64,000 nt of DNA, taken from NCBI RefSeq assembly GCF_040183065.1, contig NC_091121.1:61846287-61910286 (forward strand), in the 5' to 3' direction. The notes below the pieces were generated by a model that searched no databases, was not told the origin of the DNA, and saw nothing but the letters and a program-made list of their open reading frames with translations. The stretch is from Periplaneta americana (Eukaryota > Arthropoda > Insecta > Blattodea > Blattidae). The translations under genes were made by a program, and so were the position numbers. The stretch's first letter is position 1; every line of letters starts with the position of its first letter. Positions 23,378 through 36,800 of this stretch are shown here, piece after piece.

Positions 23378-24690
23378 TGTGTATATAAAAAACTATTCTA
23401 TAATAAACGGACTGATTAATCATCTTAAATCTCCTTAAACCCTGTGTGTAGGTTTCTGTTAATCCTTAGTCAAAAGATAAAACGGAGTTTTACGAAATAC
23501 GAACATTAAGGGATGTAAAATAGGAGGTAATGATGATCAAAATATACTGGTTTATTTTTTGAACCAGCAGCCATTCAGCCCTTAAATTTAAAACAAAGGC
23601 TCCTTTATAAAATTGAGTTAGACTGTTCATCTCATCTCTCAGAATTGTTTCTAAAATGTATAAGGAATGTAAAACAATTCAACTTCATGTACTACATTCA
23701 AATAACTTTTGAGGATTTTTTTATCCCCCAAAGAGCAGAGAGGAGAGAGAAAGGAGATGACAGTTTAAAAATTTCACTCAAGTATTTTGAACTAGCCGAC
23801 GTAGAGACGTAACATTTAAAATGAAGGTTATTCTCAACAATTTTGGTTAAACATCTTCCGATCTTTTAAATACCATCTAAAGAATAGTGAAAAGGCAGAA
23901 GGGAATGAAAAATCTCAAGTCGTCCGATCTCGACGAAAGTTGATATCTGGAGATCTTTGGGATCACAGAATACAAGTATGATATTATTTTGTCCGAATTT
24001 ATCCCCCAAATGGTAGAGTCGGACAAAAATGGGTGAGAAATTAAATATGATATCAGAAGCGTTCTCAAGACGAAAATTACGAATAATAAAATTTGCGTGA
24101 ATTCAATAGGCTATGGCAGATTCGGTACTCTGAATTGTATTTAAAAAAAAAAAAAAAAAAAATCATTGAGTAACGCAGACAAAACACAATTAACATATGT
24201 ATTTAAAAAGGTATGTAAATGTAACACATTTCCATAGTATGAATTTAGCAAAATCCAAAAATATAATTTCTACATATCTTCAATGAATTTTGTGCTGGAA
24301 TTTAGCATAGTCGTCAGGCAATACTTCTAGATTAATAAACAGTTTTTTTGGAATCCATTAAGTATGTATTGTGAATGGTAATTCTATTTTTCAATTGTTG
24401 CTATCTCTGCAGGGAAAATTGGTTTCTCCGATATTTTTTTCGATTTTGAATATTTTTAAATGCTTTCTTCTCTGTTTTCTTCACAATGTGTGTTAAGAAA
24501 TTCTGCTCTCACCAGATAAATATATAAATAAGAAATATTTTTCTTTTGCCACGAGTAATTGCAAACTTTATTGCTTTATGTAAAAACTATTAATTAAAAA
24601 TAGCTTAAAATGGTAAAACAATGCCAAAGACAGGGCTTGTTCTCTAGTATGACATGCACTTGCATGTAAAATGTCATAAATGTATTATCT
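18890..24690. other. Intergenic stretch, no gene assigned
   Basis: No confident gene lies in this 5.8 kb. It holds an (AT)n microsatellite at about 23344-23375 and repeat-like stretches at 19560-19870 and 21170-21400 that I cannot classify. Two open - strand segments (23135-23330 and 22740-22880) look protein-like but could not be assigned; see findings. Confidence 0.35.
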
Positions 24691-24699
24691 TGAAAAATG

Positions 24700-25030
24700 T
24701 CGAAGTTATTAGGGAAAGAAGACCAGACGACCACCACAAAGAAAAAGGACCCTGTTTGTTATTGGAGAAGAAGCGAAATTGCAGACACATACTAAGAAAA
24801 TAGTGAAAAAATTAAACATTTTTTGCGTTACATAGTTGATAATGGCAGCGTCTTAATAAATAAAGATTTAAATCGGTTAACGGCAGATGCGACAGGTGTA
24901 CGAATTATTACGGTATAAAAAATTCATCCATCAAGCTCGACAACTATCAGGCTCAGACTAAAAAACACAAGAAACGAATCGACGGCTTTTCTCGTGACCT
25001 ATTGTCATTCCTTGTAAACACATGCTACGC
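24700..25030 (+). mobile_element. Probable decayed transposase fragment
   Basis: The + strand pieces LINKDLNRLTADATGVRIIT (about 24853-24915) and RIDGFSRDLL (about 24978) resemble the N-terminal region of the transposase remnants at 56408 and 16370. Heavily broken; low certainty. Confidence 0.4.
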
Positions 25031-25144
25031 ATGATTTAAATCATTAAATTAAGCTCTCATATTCATCTGCTTCCATTAAGACTTTTGGAACATGAGGTTT
25101 CTTGCTTGGTTTATCGAATTACCACAGGTTATTAATTGAGAAAA

Positions 25145-25226
25145 ATTCGCTCTGGGGCCGGGTATCGAACTTTTGACTTCCAGTTACACGCACTAGGATC
25201 TCTAACCACTGAGCTACGCCGAGACT
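25145..25226 (-). repeat. tRNA-like SINE head
   Basis: The reverse complement reads GGCGTAGCTCAGTGGTTAGA (A box region) and AAGTTCGATACCC (B box). A terminal stem cannot be closed as in a working tRNA, and no 3' body is obvious, so it is a SINE remnant rather than a tRNA gene. Confidence 0.6.
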
Positions 25227-25229
25227 CAA

Positions 25230-27480
25230 TCCACAGTATCGGATCGAATCTCGTAGATTATCGAATTACGTATTTTCTTATTTAAGCATACCTATTCCTT
25301 TGGTTATTTTTCCAACATGTCGATTCCTGTCGCTTCCGCAACTTACTGTCATACTTCATGAATGTTTGTTATTAATGAAGACAATTCCACACAACTCATA
25401 TCTATTTTTCGCCTGTCGCTTCATGAAGTAATGAACATTTGCAATAATTTCTTGGTTCTGGTTATGCAATGCTTTTTTCCTCTTAATTTAGAAAATGCAA
25501 GAGGCGAACGAAAGTCATATACAGCACCCCCAGGAATCGGACTGTACTGTGGTGTGTTTATTAATTAATAATGACGATACGAGAGGCGAGTGTGAACATA
25601 TAAACAATGACAGACAGCCTTATCGCAATTCATTCTTGCAGTTCTCACAAAACACTGGCTCACCTGCCAAAATTGATGGCGTCAACTATACCATAAGTGT
25701 CACACGTTCAGCATATCGAATGGCAAAACTGTTTAAAAGAAAATAAATTAATAACAATATACATGAAGAATAATTCGACTCTTTATACAAGGAAGTATAC
25801 TGAAGTTGTGAGCTGTGCATACAGGAAATTATTCTTTTTAGATGTATTCCTATTGTAAGTAATAAGCATATACTTTTTTTAACTTTTCAATTTAAAAGTG
25901 GATTACAATTGACCAGCAGGCAGTTTATTACTTCAGGAGGCAGTGACAGTTCACGTTTATACAGAACTTTCTGGTATTAGAAGTGGAAAGTTTTGAGAAC
26001 GAAATATATGGAGTAGTAAATTTCAGACATGCTGAGTCAGGCACTTCGTACTGAAAATGCTGATGTACTGATGTATGGTGTTAGTTTTAAACATATTTAT
26101 AGAAGCTGGACAAAACAACTGACTACATTATTATCAGTTTGTGGTTCTAAAGAGATCATAATCGTCTTTTACACTTCGTTAAACACACACACACCAACAA
26201 ATATTGTTGGTGGAAATTCTACCTATATAGCCCAACTTTGAGCAGTGATGTAAAATTGGTAAAATGGGAAACTAGAAAAAGGTACTTTTTTCAGAATTGA
26301 AGTGGAAACCACAAATAAAAAATTAATCATTGCATATTTATGTAATTGGCACTGATCCAATACCTTACATAGCATCTATGTACAAAAATTCAGTTCCGTA
26401 CTAAAATCTCTTTAGATTTAGAACACTTCATGTTATGCAGGAGAAGTAGAGGGAAAGAACACTCACCAGTATGAGTACTCTCTTATCACCTCAATAGGAG
26501 CACAGAATAATGGAAGTAAACATGGTTTATGTACTCAGATCACAAACACCAGACATGTACATTACTTATAGCAATGTGTGTGTGTGGTGCCAGCATTAAT
26601 AGACTTATTATTGGAACGCATTTATAAACCACAATATGGAATGTTGGTAACTTTAGTATGATCTTCACATTTGCTTTCTCGTGTATGATAACAAATGATA
26701 CTCAACGAAAACATGGTTCAATTTTCTGAACACACAGAATAACAACCATAATTTTTTTATCTTTCTACTGAAATGGGTAATGATAATGCCACAAAATGTG
26801 GTACTATATCACCTCTCTATAAACAATACATTTTCACCTATTTCTTTTGGTAATTGAGGAAGTACTGAAAGTGCTTGACGCAATAAATAAAACAAGTGCG
26901 TGAAAAATTCCAAAATTTCATTGCTACTGCATACAACACCATGAACTGGGATGGCAGCAATCTTGTATGTTGGTGTTGCATCAGCACAGCCACCTGCAAC
27001 ACAACATTTAATACTGGTAAGTAGTTACATATTGCCACAAAATAATATAATATGCACTCATATTTTCTTTACTTACACTAAGCTATAACAATCGTATATT
27101 AATATGTGAACAATAAAAATCCATTAGATAGGACTGTGTATGTATAAGCCAACGTGGGTCATTATCCAATGTAGCCAGTTTTTGAGAGAAGCAACAAATT
27201 TTTTACAATGAATTTTTTAGTTATCACTATAGTAGAGTTTTCACTATTATTTAAATTTCAGAAAGACCTGCAGAGACATAAACATGGACGAAACAGTTTC
27301 TTTACAATTCAGCTGTTACGTCCAGAACACTTATTGCATTTCATAGAAAATAATTAATATGGTGGCCTCTTGGTACTATTTCAAATGATCGTGACTCCAT
27401 GGTTGTAACAGACACAAAATTTCATTCTTGTTATTTGAATTTCCAGCAGAAGGTCAGATGAGCTGGTAACTTCTGATTCC
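25230..27480. other. Intergenic stretch 3' of SCYL1, no gene assigned
   Basis: I recognised nothing firmly. Open frames at 25495-25746 (+) and 26803-27030 (-) have mixed composition but no known domain. The latter has two overlapping open frames on the same strand, which weakens a coding claim. Confidence 0.35.
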
Positions 27481-27483
27481 AGC

Positions 27484-27489
27484 TTTATT
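27484..27489 (-). terminator. SCYL1: Candidate SCYL1 polyadenylation signal
   Basis: AATAAA on the - strand, about 215 nt after the SCYL1 stop codon. This is a reasonable 3' UTR length, but the motif is common in AT-rich DNA. Confidence 0.4.
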
Positions 27490-27701
27490 CACAGTAAACA
27501 GACGGGCAGTTTCTTATGTGGCCAGTGGGCCTAAAATGTAAAATATGGCCCTATACAATGCCATGCTATCATTTAAACATACTGGCTTCAACTGAACTGT
27601 CAATATTCACTAAAATTCAGGATGTTTGTACAGAAGTCACATTAACATATAAGAGACTGACCTGATAATCTCTTTGGGTATCACTGAGATACATGCTGAA
27701 A

Positions 27702-27832
27702 CTATATTTTCTTGGTTCCTAATTTCATGGGTCCACCTGTGAGTTTAGTTGCTCTTCGAGCTTCAAGCTCCTTTTGGCGTTGCAATTTCCTCTCTTCTCT
27801 CTTCTTGCGAGCTTCTTCAAGTCTGCTTGAAG
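27702..27832 (-). CDS. SCYL1: SCYL1 last exon: basic coiled coil and C-terminal tail
   Basis: It encodes [20 protein letters not shown] and [11 protein letters not shown], then TAG at 27702-27704. Human reads [16 protein letters not shown] and KGPMKLGARKLD. The extreme C-terminus differs (TKKI instead of RKLD). Confidence 0.96.
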
Positions 27833-30800
27833 CTGCAGTAACGCACATAGAGCAATATTTTGTTATTCACTTAAATGCAGATGTAGCACATGAAATGCTC
27901 TAATATTTTATTTACTAAAAACAAAATTTAATATGTTAAATGTTAAATTATTATCATGTACCTTCTTGTTATTGTTTAATATATATGCATGTGTTTCTAT
28001 TGTGTGCAGATAATTGAATAATTTTTCAAGTAATCAAATGCAGATAAATATCAACAAATAGTGCAAACGTATATGACAGGCATGCTGCTGCTAATATATT
28101 TACAATACAGATATGATAGGTATAATTCTGTAACCTTTAATATTTACCAATAAAAAGTACAATAAAAATATATATGTAATTCTAATGGTCATTCTACTGG
28201 GTGTTCATTTCAAAGTGTGTCATGATGTCACTGTTGTGAGTCAGCGATTTGAAGCGAGTTTCAGCTTTCATGTCAGAGAAGTTGCCTATTATTCAAGGCG
28301 TTCAATCTGAACTTGAGAACGTGTACGATATAACTTGAACGTCGTAGTAACAGATGGCGGTATGCACGGTCTGTGTGCTACCATAACCTCTTTCGAACTG
28401 TGTTTTGCGCGGGCAAGTCGTACGCAGGGTATTTGTTATCGTCGTTTGCGTACGGCAACATTCCACAACACAAATCAAATGCTCCATGATCATGTTGACC
28501 GTCGAAGTTAATGTCAACAAATACGTAAGTAATCGTCTTGACCCTCTCCCCATAACCCCGATAGTAAGAAAAAAACTCGCCTCAGTATGTGTTTCCAAAC
28601 AGTTCACATTCCTGCCACTACTGGCGTTACCGTACGTATCGGTAAGTACTCTTCACAATGAACGCCGTACTTGCTAGGCAACTTCTCTGGCACATAGATA
28701 ATGCGCCTCTATGGAAGTGTAGGAAGATTGAATTCTCTAGGCTCATCGGCTAGCCACATGATGGCATACAGCGAGCCATGACACACTTTGAACTGAACAC
28801 CCAGTATTGTGAAATTTTAGTACATTTGAAAATACGTAATCATATTTGATATTCTTTCCATACTTCGTTATTTTAAAATTAATGTTACTGCAATAGGTTC
28901 ATATTTAGAACTACAATTATTACTTGTATCCACCACTTCAATCTTAATTCTTTCATTACGGTATAGGTTAAACTTTTTCAAATAAAAAATTTCATTAAGA
29001 TCTTCAAGTGAACCAATAATACATATGGTAACTAATATTGTAATTTTCATACTGATATACTTGTAAAGGTATCTCCGTAACATGCCATGAAGGCACTTGG
29101 GGGGGCATGGAGGTAGAGCCCCATGCTTTCCATGACCTCGGCACTAGAATGAGGTGGTGTGGTCGGCACCACGCTCTGACCGTCTTTTACCCCCCGGGAA
29201 AGACCCGGTACTCAATTTTATAGGAGACTGAGTGAACCTCGGGGCTGTTCTGAAAGTTTGGCAACGAGAAAAAATCCTGTCACCACCTGGGATCGAACCC
29301 CGGACCTTTCAGTCTGTAGCCAGCTGCTCTACCAACTGAGCTACCTGGCCGCCACTGATATACTCGTACATTTATATACTTCTTAACAAATATGTAGTTG
29401 CTAATTTACTACCCATTTGTTTAAGAGGTCATTGTTTGCTTTTAGTCGCCTTACTATTCTCAGATTTTTGTTATGAAGTGTAAATAAATATGACAGTATA
29501 TTTACTGTCACCCATATCATGATTCTTATAGCACAGTGGTTTCCAAAGTGTGGGTCGCGACCCCTTGACGGGTCATATAAAGAGCTGAGAGAGGTCGCGA
29601 AATGATTACAAAATAAAACAAAAAGACCTTATTAACATACATTTTTATTTAGAAACATAAACAACTTTGAACATAAAAATTAAAAAAAAAAAAAAAAAAA
29701 TCTTTCTGTAGTCATCAAATAGAAAGAATTAATGTGCCTGTTTTTCACAATGTGGCCTCTCAAATCTGGACTAAGTATTCAATATACACTCTGATATCAT
29801 TTTCAAATTCAACATATCTCGCTTTTGTTTCAATGGAAATCGTAGAAGAGAAGCTTGATTTGCATGAGGTTGCAAATATTATAAAAAATTTAAGAGCTCC
29901 TTTTGCAAACTCGAGGTATTCTTTTGATGCAAAAACTGGTCAACGCTCTGCAAAAAAGGGTAGTTTCAACATTCCATCAATAGGTACAAATTTCAATGAG
30001 CTTTTCCTTCATATTTTTTTGGAATTTCAGCCACCAGCCACTTAAGCACAACAGATTCAGTGTACATCTGTGACTGTCGTAATTCCTTGAGTTCCTTTTG
30101 GGAAATACTCAAACAGCTGTTGTTTAAAATCTTACTTGGGATGGTATCCACGAGTTTGGAGTAAAATTATAGTTTACAATTATATAGGGATTTGTGTTAC
30201 TGGAATGGAGTCAAGAACCGGTATGATAATGGGGGGGTCGCAAACTGAAGTCTTGCGTGGGTGGGTCACGTTTTCAAAAAGTTTGGGAACCACTGTCATA
30301 GCATTACGAAGTGCGAAAGAACATGAAAACAATATCGAAACACTTGGTCAAGATTTGGAAATTTTTTCATCTAAACCTCCACAACCTAAAAACTATAGCT
30401 CTGTTATACAAAAGGGATCACTCTAAATTTATAGGAATCACTGTAGCAAACTTAATTTTTGTTACTGTTGTTTTCAGAGCTTTTTTTTTTTCTTCAAATG
30501 TTTGAGTTAGTTTATTTTTAATTTTGAGTTTAAAATATTAAAGATAAATTGGCATATATTATTTATTTTCATTTTTATCAAAATTTGTCGAATATTTGTA
30601 TGTATCTACTATGGAATTGAATTTCTTGTTATTTTATATTTTGTCTTTGTAGGCAGCTTACAATGGTAGGAAGTGTTCAATAAATTATACAAAAGAATGA
30701 GAAAGAAATAAAAATAAAATTATAATCTTGTTCTTGAAAGTAGTTACAAAAGAGAGCATATACAAGAACTTATGATTTGTATTTTGTAGTGTAAGAATTT

Positions 30801-33800
30801 AGCCTATTATTTAAGACAGAAATTTATTTTCAAACTGGTGAAAATGGTAAAAATATTAAATCCAAAGCAAGCATTTTAAAACTACATAGGAAGCACATAC
30901 CTCCACCTGTTTCCTCCAGCGGCTCCCACTCTGTGTCCTCCCAGCCCTGAAAAAGAAGTAAAATTTTGTTTCTTTCAAAAATCTTTTTTACTACTCAAAT
31001 TATTTAAGGAGTGTATGAAAAATCTATTAAATGAAGATAAAGCAGGAAGAATGCTTCATGTCACATGTCTGTGGTGTTGAGATAATTCCCGGTATTATGG
31101 GCAACCAACTTTCAAACCGGCTTTTCATATGACTCAGATCGTTTTTCAGTTTTGTGCTTTAGGCACATGATAGTGTTCATGTTAAGCCACTAGATGGCAG
31201 CATCAGTTTCTTTTGAACCGAAAGTGGACATGAAGCATTTTTCCTGCTTAGTTTTCAAATATTTTCAGAACTTATTATTTTTAAAAAGCATTCTTATATT
31301 CACATTAGTTATGATATTAACACAATAACATAACTATAACTTTTTGGACTAAAGTCTATGTACCACCTTCATACTGTCTCACTGATAATTAAATGTACAG
31401 ATTTGTATTATGTTCACAAAAAGAATCAAATACAAATGTCTCAAAATACTTTTGCTTTATAAAGACAAAAGGTTTACAGAGGCTTGCAACATTTGAGACA
31501 GTACTATACTAAATAACACAGCAGAATTTCGCGTATTTGTGATTAGGTAAACATTTGAATGTCATCATCGTCATATTTTAGAATCTGTTTGGGTATGCAG
31601 TTAGAGTGCATCATGTCAGAATGTTCTTTCTACTTCAGTTCACATTACTTTATGTGCAGGATAATTGCACGTTTCTTCTCATATCAGATCAGGTAACTTC
31701 AAACTACACAATTTAAAATAAAGTTTTTCAATTTTCCACTTTACAGTATATAGCTGAATTTTAACTCTTATATAATAGAGGTTTTGCAACATTATGTCCA
31801 AATCAAATTCATTTTAAGTTATTTAATAATTAGAAAGTCACTCTTTCAGCTTTCCCAATAACGGGACTGCCTCATTGGACAAAGCATAACTAACAAAGAG
31901 AGTGAAAACGAAACTGAAATTAGATAGGAAACAAAAAAGGAAAATTAAGAACAGGAAAGATAATAGCATAATATAATAGGTCTAAACATAATAAGCAAAC
32001 AGATTAGACATTCAAACAAAGATCTTCCTTATTAGGAAACAAAGTACAGGTGGTATTTTAAAATAGCATGTGATCTTCTGATAGCAGTAAGGGAAATATC
32101 ACGAATGAAGTCGTTGTTCAGCTGGAACTTCTTGCAGAAACTGACAAAGAGGCGAGGTATTGTGCCCCTAGCGCCAACCATTAGCTCAACTACTTCAATG
32201 GAGGTGAGGTGATATTTCTTCAAATAGAATGGAACTGTGGGCTCATAAATTCTGCATTTTTCTGCGTGGACTTCAGCAGGCTGTTGTTCCTGTGTCGTAG
32301 AAGCAAGAACCATAGGTCTGTGCCGGTGTCATGGAACCTCTAACAAAATATTATGTAGCTAGCTATTTCACTCTCTTCATTCGAAGTTGTTCGAATTTAC
32401 GAATATTACAGTTTCTTCCCCACAGAGATTAAAGATAGTGAAAGCCTAATCTTACATCATAGAACTTATTTGTTGATTATAAAAAAAAAAAAGATATATA
32501 CTTAACCTGTGTTCGATTTGTGGTCTCTTCTTTTGTGCTGTCACCCCAGTTATACGAACTCACAGACTTTGTGCCAGTTGTATCTTCCACGGGAACAAAG
32601 TCTGTTGTTCCCCAGCCTTCTCCTGGACCACTCTCTGCAACCTGGAAGATATAAGCAATCATTATCATCCCGTTTTAGGCCTTGTGGCCTGTTACAGTCT
32701 CAATCAGACATTTATTCAGTTGTCAAACTTTTCTTCCCTTTAGGTTGGTAGTGTACGAGTTGTTGAATATCACAATTAATAAACAATGTTTGCATGTCAT
32801 TTAAAATATTCCAACAATTATAAAACTGCGACCTTACTGTTTTTCATACATTTGTGAACAATATCGATGCTGTTCTCATTGTGTTTAAATCTAAAAGTGA
32901 GAAAATGAATTCCATGTAGCTATGTACATGTAATATATAAATTAAATTTAACGTGTATTATGTCAATAAAGGAAAGAAACAATACCGGATCTTCTTCTAA
33001 ACTACCCCATTCTTCAGTGTCCCAGCCATCAGTGCCTTTTCTTTCTTTGCTTCCAGGAAGGGGGCTTTTGGGCTCTGATGCTGTGCTTGGTGGACTTGCT
33101 GGTGTCTGGAAAATCAGTGAAAGTAAAAATTCAAACATCTGACTTCTTAACATCATGCGTTTATTTCGTAAAACAAACCATTTACATTCCAATGGGACAA
33201 GAAATGGATTCGGAACACCTCAAAATCTGTGCTTCAGTGGCTGGTCATGATAATATCTTTGAAAAATATTGGAGTGCAAGAGGTCAAATGACTTTATTGT
33301 CAAACGCCTGGCATTAGAAAACAAACAACAACAACATTCCAATGGGAAAAATTTTGCTTCATGATCTATCAGGTACCATTTAAGTGCTTTAAAAAGTCGA
33401 TTACTTTTTCCTGCACTGCCCTATAAATAATTTTCTCTCTTATGTCGATCTAAGCTCGCTAAATACTAAAAAGTACTCGAGCAAGGAGGTACAAAGTACA
33501 ATTTTTATCATAATCCAAAGGGGTTGAGTGTTCATTTAAATTTAATAGAGAAATGAAAGAAATTTACTTGATCGTGGTTCAAAAAGTATAAAAGAGCAGT
33601 GTATGTATTTACTGTACATCACTCAATAAATCGCACTCTTTTTTTAGCAACTGACAATCTGCAGAATGGTTAATAAAGGGATAGATAATTGAGGCTCTCC
33701 ACACATTATATTTCATATTACACACACATTGCTGGCCAAAAAGGAATGGACACCGGATATTTTCCATCTTACATGTATTTTATACATGGATGTAGAATTC

Positions 33801-36800
33801 TGATGTACTATTATACATAGGTTGGATAAAAAGTAATGGCAACATTGCTGTCACATGACGATGGTGCGTTCGAGAGCTGCCAGCTGCGTGGACATGAACA
33901 AGGACTGTTAGATGAGTTAGTGCAGCCAGCGGCGACAATACTCCATCAATCTACTGCAGTGTGTAGAACGTTCACTTTCATAGGGATAGTGCGAGCGCCC
34001 TTAAACCATCCTTACAAAACTAGAGCGACGTTCCTGGATCAAAATTAAAATGGCACGAGGTCATAGTGCACAAAAATGTTTTCAGGGACTGCGTGAAGCA
34101 TGTGGCGATGCAGCGTTGCCATATCACACAGTTGCACGATGGGTTAAAGCGTTCCGGGAAGGCCTTGTTGCACCGGTACCAAAGGGAAGGTGACGACTTT
34201 CTTGGACGAATTGTCGCTATGGACGAAACCTGGACTAGCTCGTATGAACCAAACTTGAAACGCCAATCAAATGAATGGAAGCATCCTGGTTCTCCTCGTC
34301 CAAAGAAAGTGCGCCCTACACAAAGTGCTGTGAAGGAGATGTTCATTGTGGCGTATGACAGTGATGGGGTAATACTGCACCACACTGCACCTCCAAGGCA
34401 GATGAAAAACGCGGACTACTGGAACATCCATCGTACTCACCTGATATGATCCATGCGATTACGATCTTTTCACCAAAGTGAAAGAACCACTGCAAGGGAC
34501 CCGGTACAATACCAGAGCTGAAAATTATCCGTGCTATAGGGCGGTCAATACGGAACATCAACAAAGATGGACGCGCTGATGGTGTACGACGCCTTCCAAA
34601 CATTTGGCAAAAGGTAATAAATAAGGGGGACGACTATATAGAAGGTAAGTAAATGTTGTACCCCTGTGAATAAAGCCATGTCAGAAATATCGAACTGTTG
34701 CCATTACTTTTTATCCAACCCATGTATATGGTCAAAATTATGAACATGTATAAAACAAAGGCCATGTATTGTGGGTCCCTATCACCACGGCATGGCGCGT
34801 CCTCAGGTTGCGGATAGAGGAGACGGCCTCCAGATATGGAGGGTAGCTGCGAATATATTGAATAAGCAGTCGTGGACAGCCGATAAGGGGTGGTCCTCCA
34901 GCTTGGGGGTTGGGCGAAGGGCTAACAACCCATCACCGTAAAAAACAGCTTGTTACGTATCCCTATAATAAGCCTCGGAATAGGACTGATTCTCTGGCAC
35001 GACCACAGCAAAGGAATAAGGTTTTGAGATTTGGCACTTGGAACGTAACTAGTCTTTATAGAACAGGAGGGGTAACATTAGTAGCAAAAGAACTAGCTAG
35101 ATATAGAATAGACTTTGTGGGAGTACAAGAGGTTAGGTTAGATGGGAATGGCATATCACAAATAGGAGATTACTTGTTGTATTATGGGGAAGGAAACAAT
35201 AATCACCAATTAGGAACAGGATTCTTTGTTCATAAAAGAATAAAATCAGCAGTAAAAAAGGTCGAATTTATCAGTGACAGGTTATCATATTTAGTACTTA
35301 AGGGTAGATGGTGCGACATCATAGTTATAAATGCTCACGCCCCTACAGAAGAGAAAGACGACCATATAAAGAATAGCTTCTATGAGGAATTGGAACATAC
35401 TTTTGATCAGTTCCCTAGATATCACATGAAAATTTTATTGGGGGATTTCAATGCTAAAGTAGGACGGGAGGATATTTTTAGACCAACTATTGGAAAAGAG
35501 AGCCTACACGCAATTAGTACTGACAATGGAGTTAGATTAGTCAACTTTGCCACATCGAAAAATTTAATTGTCAAAAGTACAACATTCCCCCATAAGGATA
35601 TACATAAATATACTTGGACTTCTCCAGATGGATTGACACACAACCAAATAGATCACATCTTGATAGATAAACGGAGACATACTAGTATAGTAGATATTCG
35701 AACTTTCAGGGGTGCAGACTGTAATTCTGACCATTATTTGGTGATTGGAGAATTAAGAGAAAGATTATCAGTAGCCAAGCGAGTAGAGCAGCAAGTTAAT
35801 ATTACTAAATTCAATATTTTGAAATTAAAGGACGAGGAAGCTAAGCAAAATTATCAGGTCGAAATTTCGAATAGGTTTGCCACTTTAGAAAGTTCCGACG
35901 AAGTTGAGAAAGAATTAGATGTTAATAGCGTGTGGGAAAATATCAGAGATAGTATCAAAATTGCAGCTGAGCAGAGCATAGGTTATTATGAAACTAAGAA
36001 AAAGAAACCGTGGTTTGATGAAGATTGTTGCATGGTAGTAGAAAGAAGGAAACAGGCAAAATTGAAATTCTTACAGGATCCAGTTGAGGAGAAGAGAGAT
36101 AATTATTTCAATGAAAGACGGGAAGCAAGTCGTACACTTAGGAATAAAAAGAGAGGTTACTTGAAGGAAAAACTGAATGAGGTAGAAACAAATAGTAAGA
36201 ATAAAAACATTCGAGATTTATATAAGGGTATAAAGGAATTTAAGAACGGATATCAGCCAAGGGTAAACGTGATCAAGGATGAGAATGGTGACTTGCTTGC
36301 AGACTCTCCATCAATCCTAAACAGATGGAAAAACTATTTTGCGCAACTACTAAATGTACATAGGCCAAATAGAAATGATCGGGACGAAATTGAAATACAA
36401 ACTGCTGAGCCATTTATACCCGAACCCACACTTTCAGAAGTCAAAATTGCGATAGAAAATCTGAAAAAGTACAAGTCTCCAGGTATCGATCAAATTCCAG
36501 CAGAATTAATACAAGAGGGTGGAAGTGCATTATATAGCGAAATTTATAAACTTGTACTTGCTATTTGGGAAAAGGAAATTGTACCAGAACAATGGAAGGA
36601 GTCCATAATTGTACCTATTTTTAAAAAGCGGGACAAAACCAACTGTGGTAACTTTCGAGGAATATCACTTTTGTTGACGTCGTACAAAATTTTGTCCAAT
36701 ATTCTTTTGAGAAGATTAACTCCGTACGTAGATGAAATTATTGGGGATCATCAGTGCGGTTTTCGGCGTAATAGATCGACTATTGATCAGATTTTTTGTA

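Noticed and set aside
28302-28677. Genes of 90-101 codons on both strands
   Set aside because: Both lie inside the inverted-repeat element 28197-28804 and show no known domain.
32960-33142. Open frame antisense to a SCYL1 exon
   Set aside because: It is the shadow of the exon at 32986-33105, whose splice sites and family match are clear.
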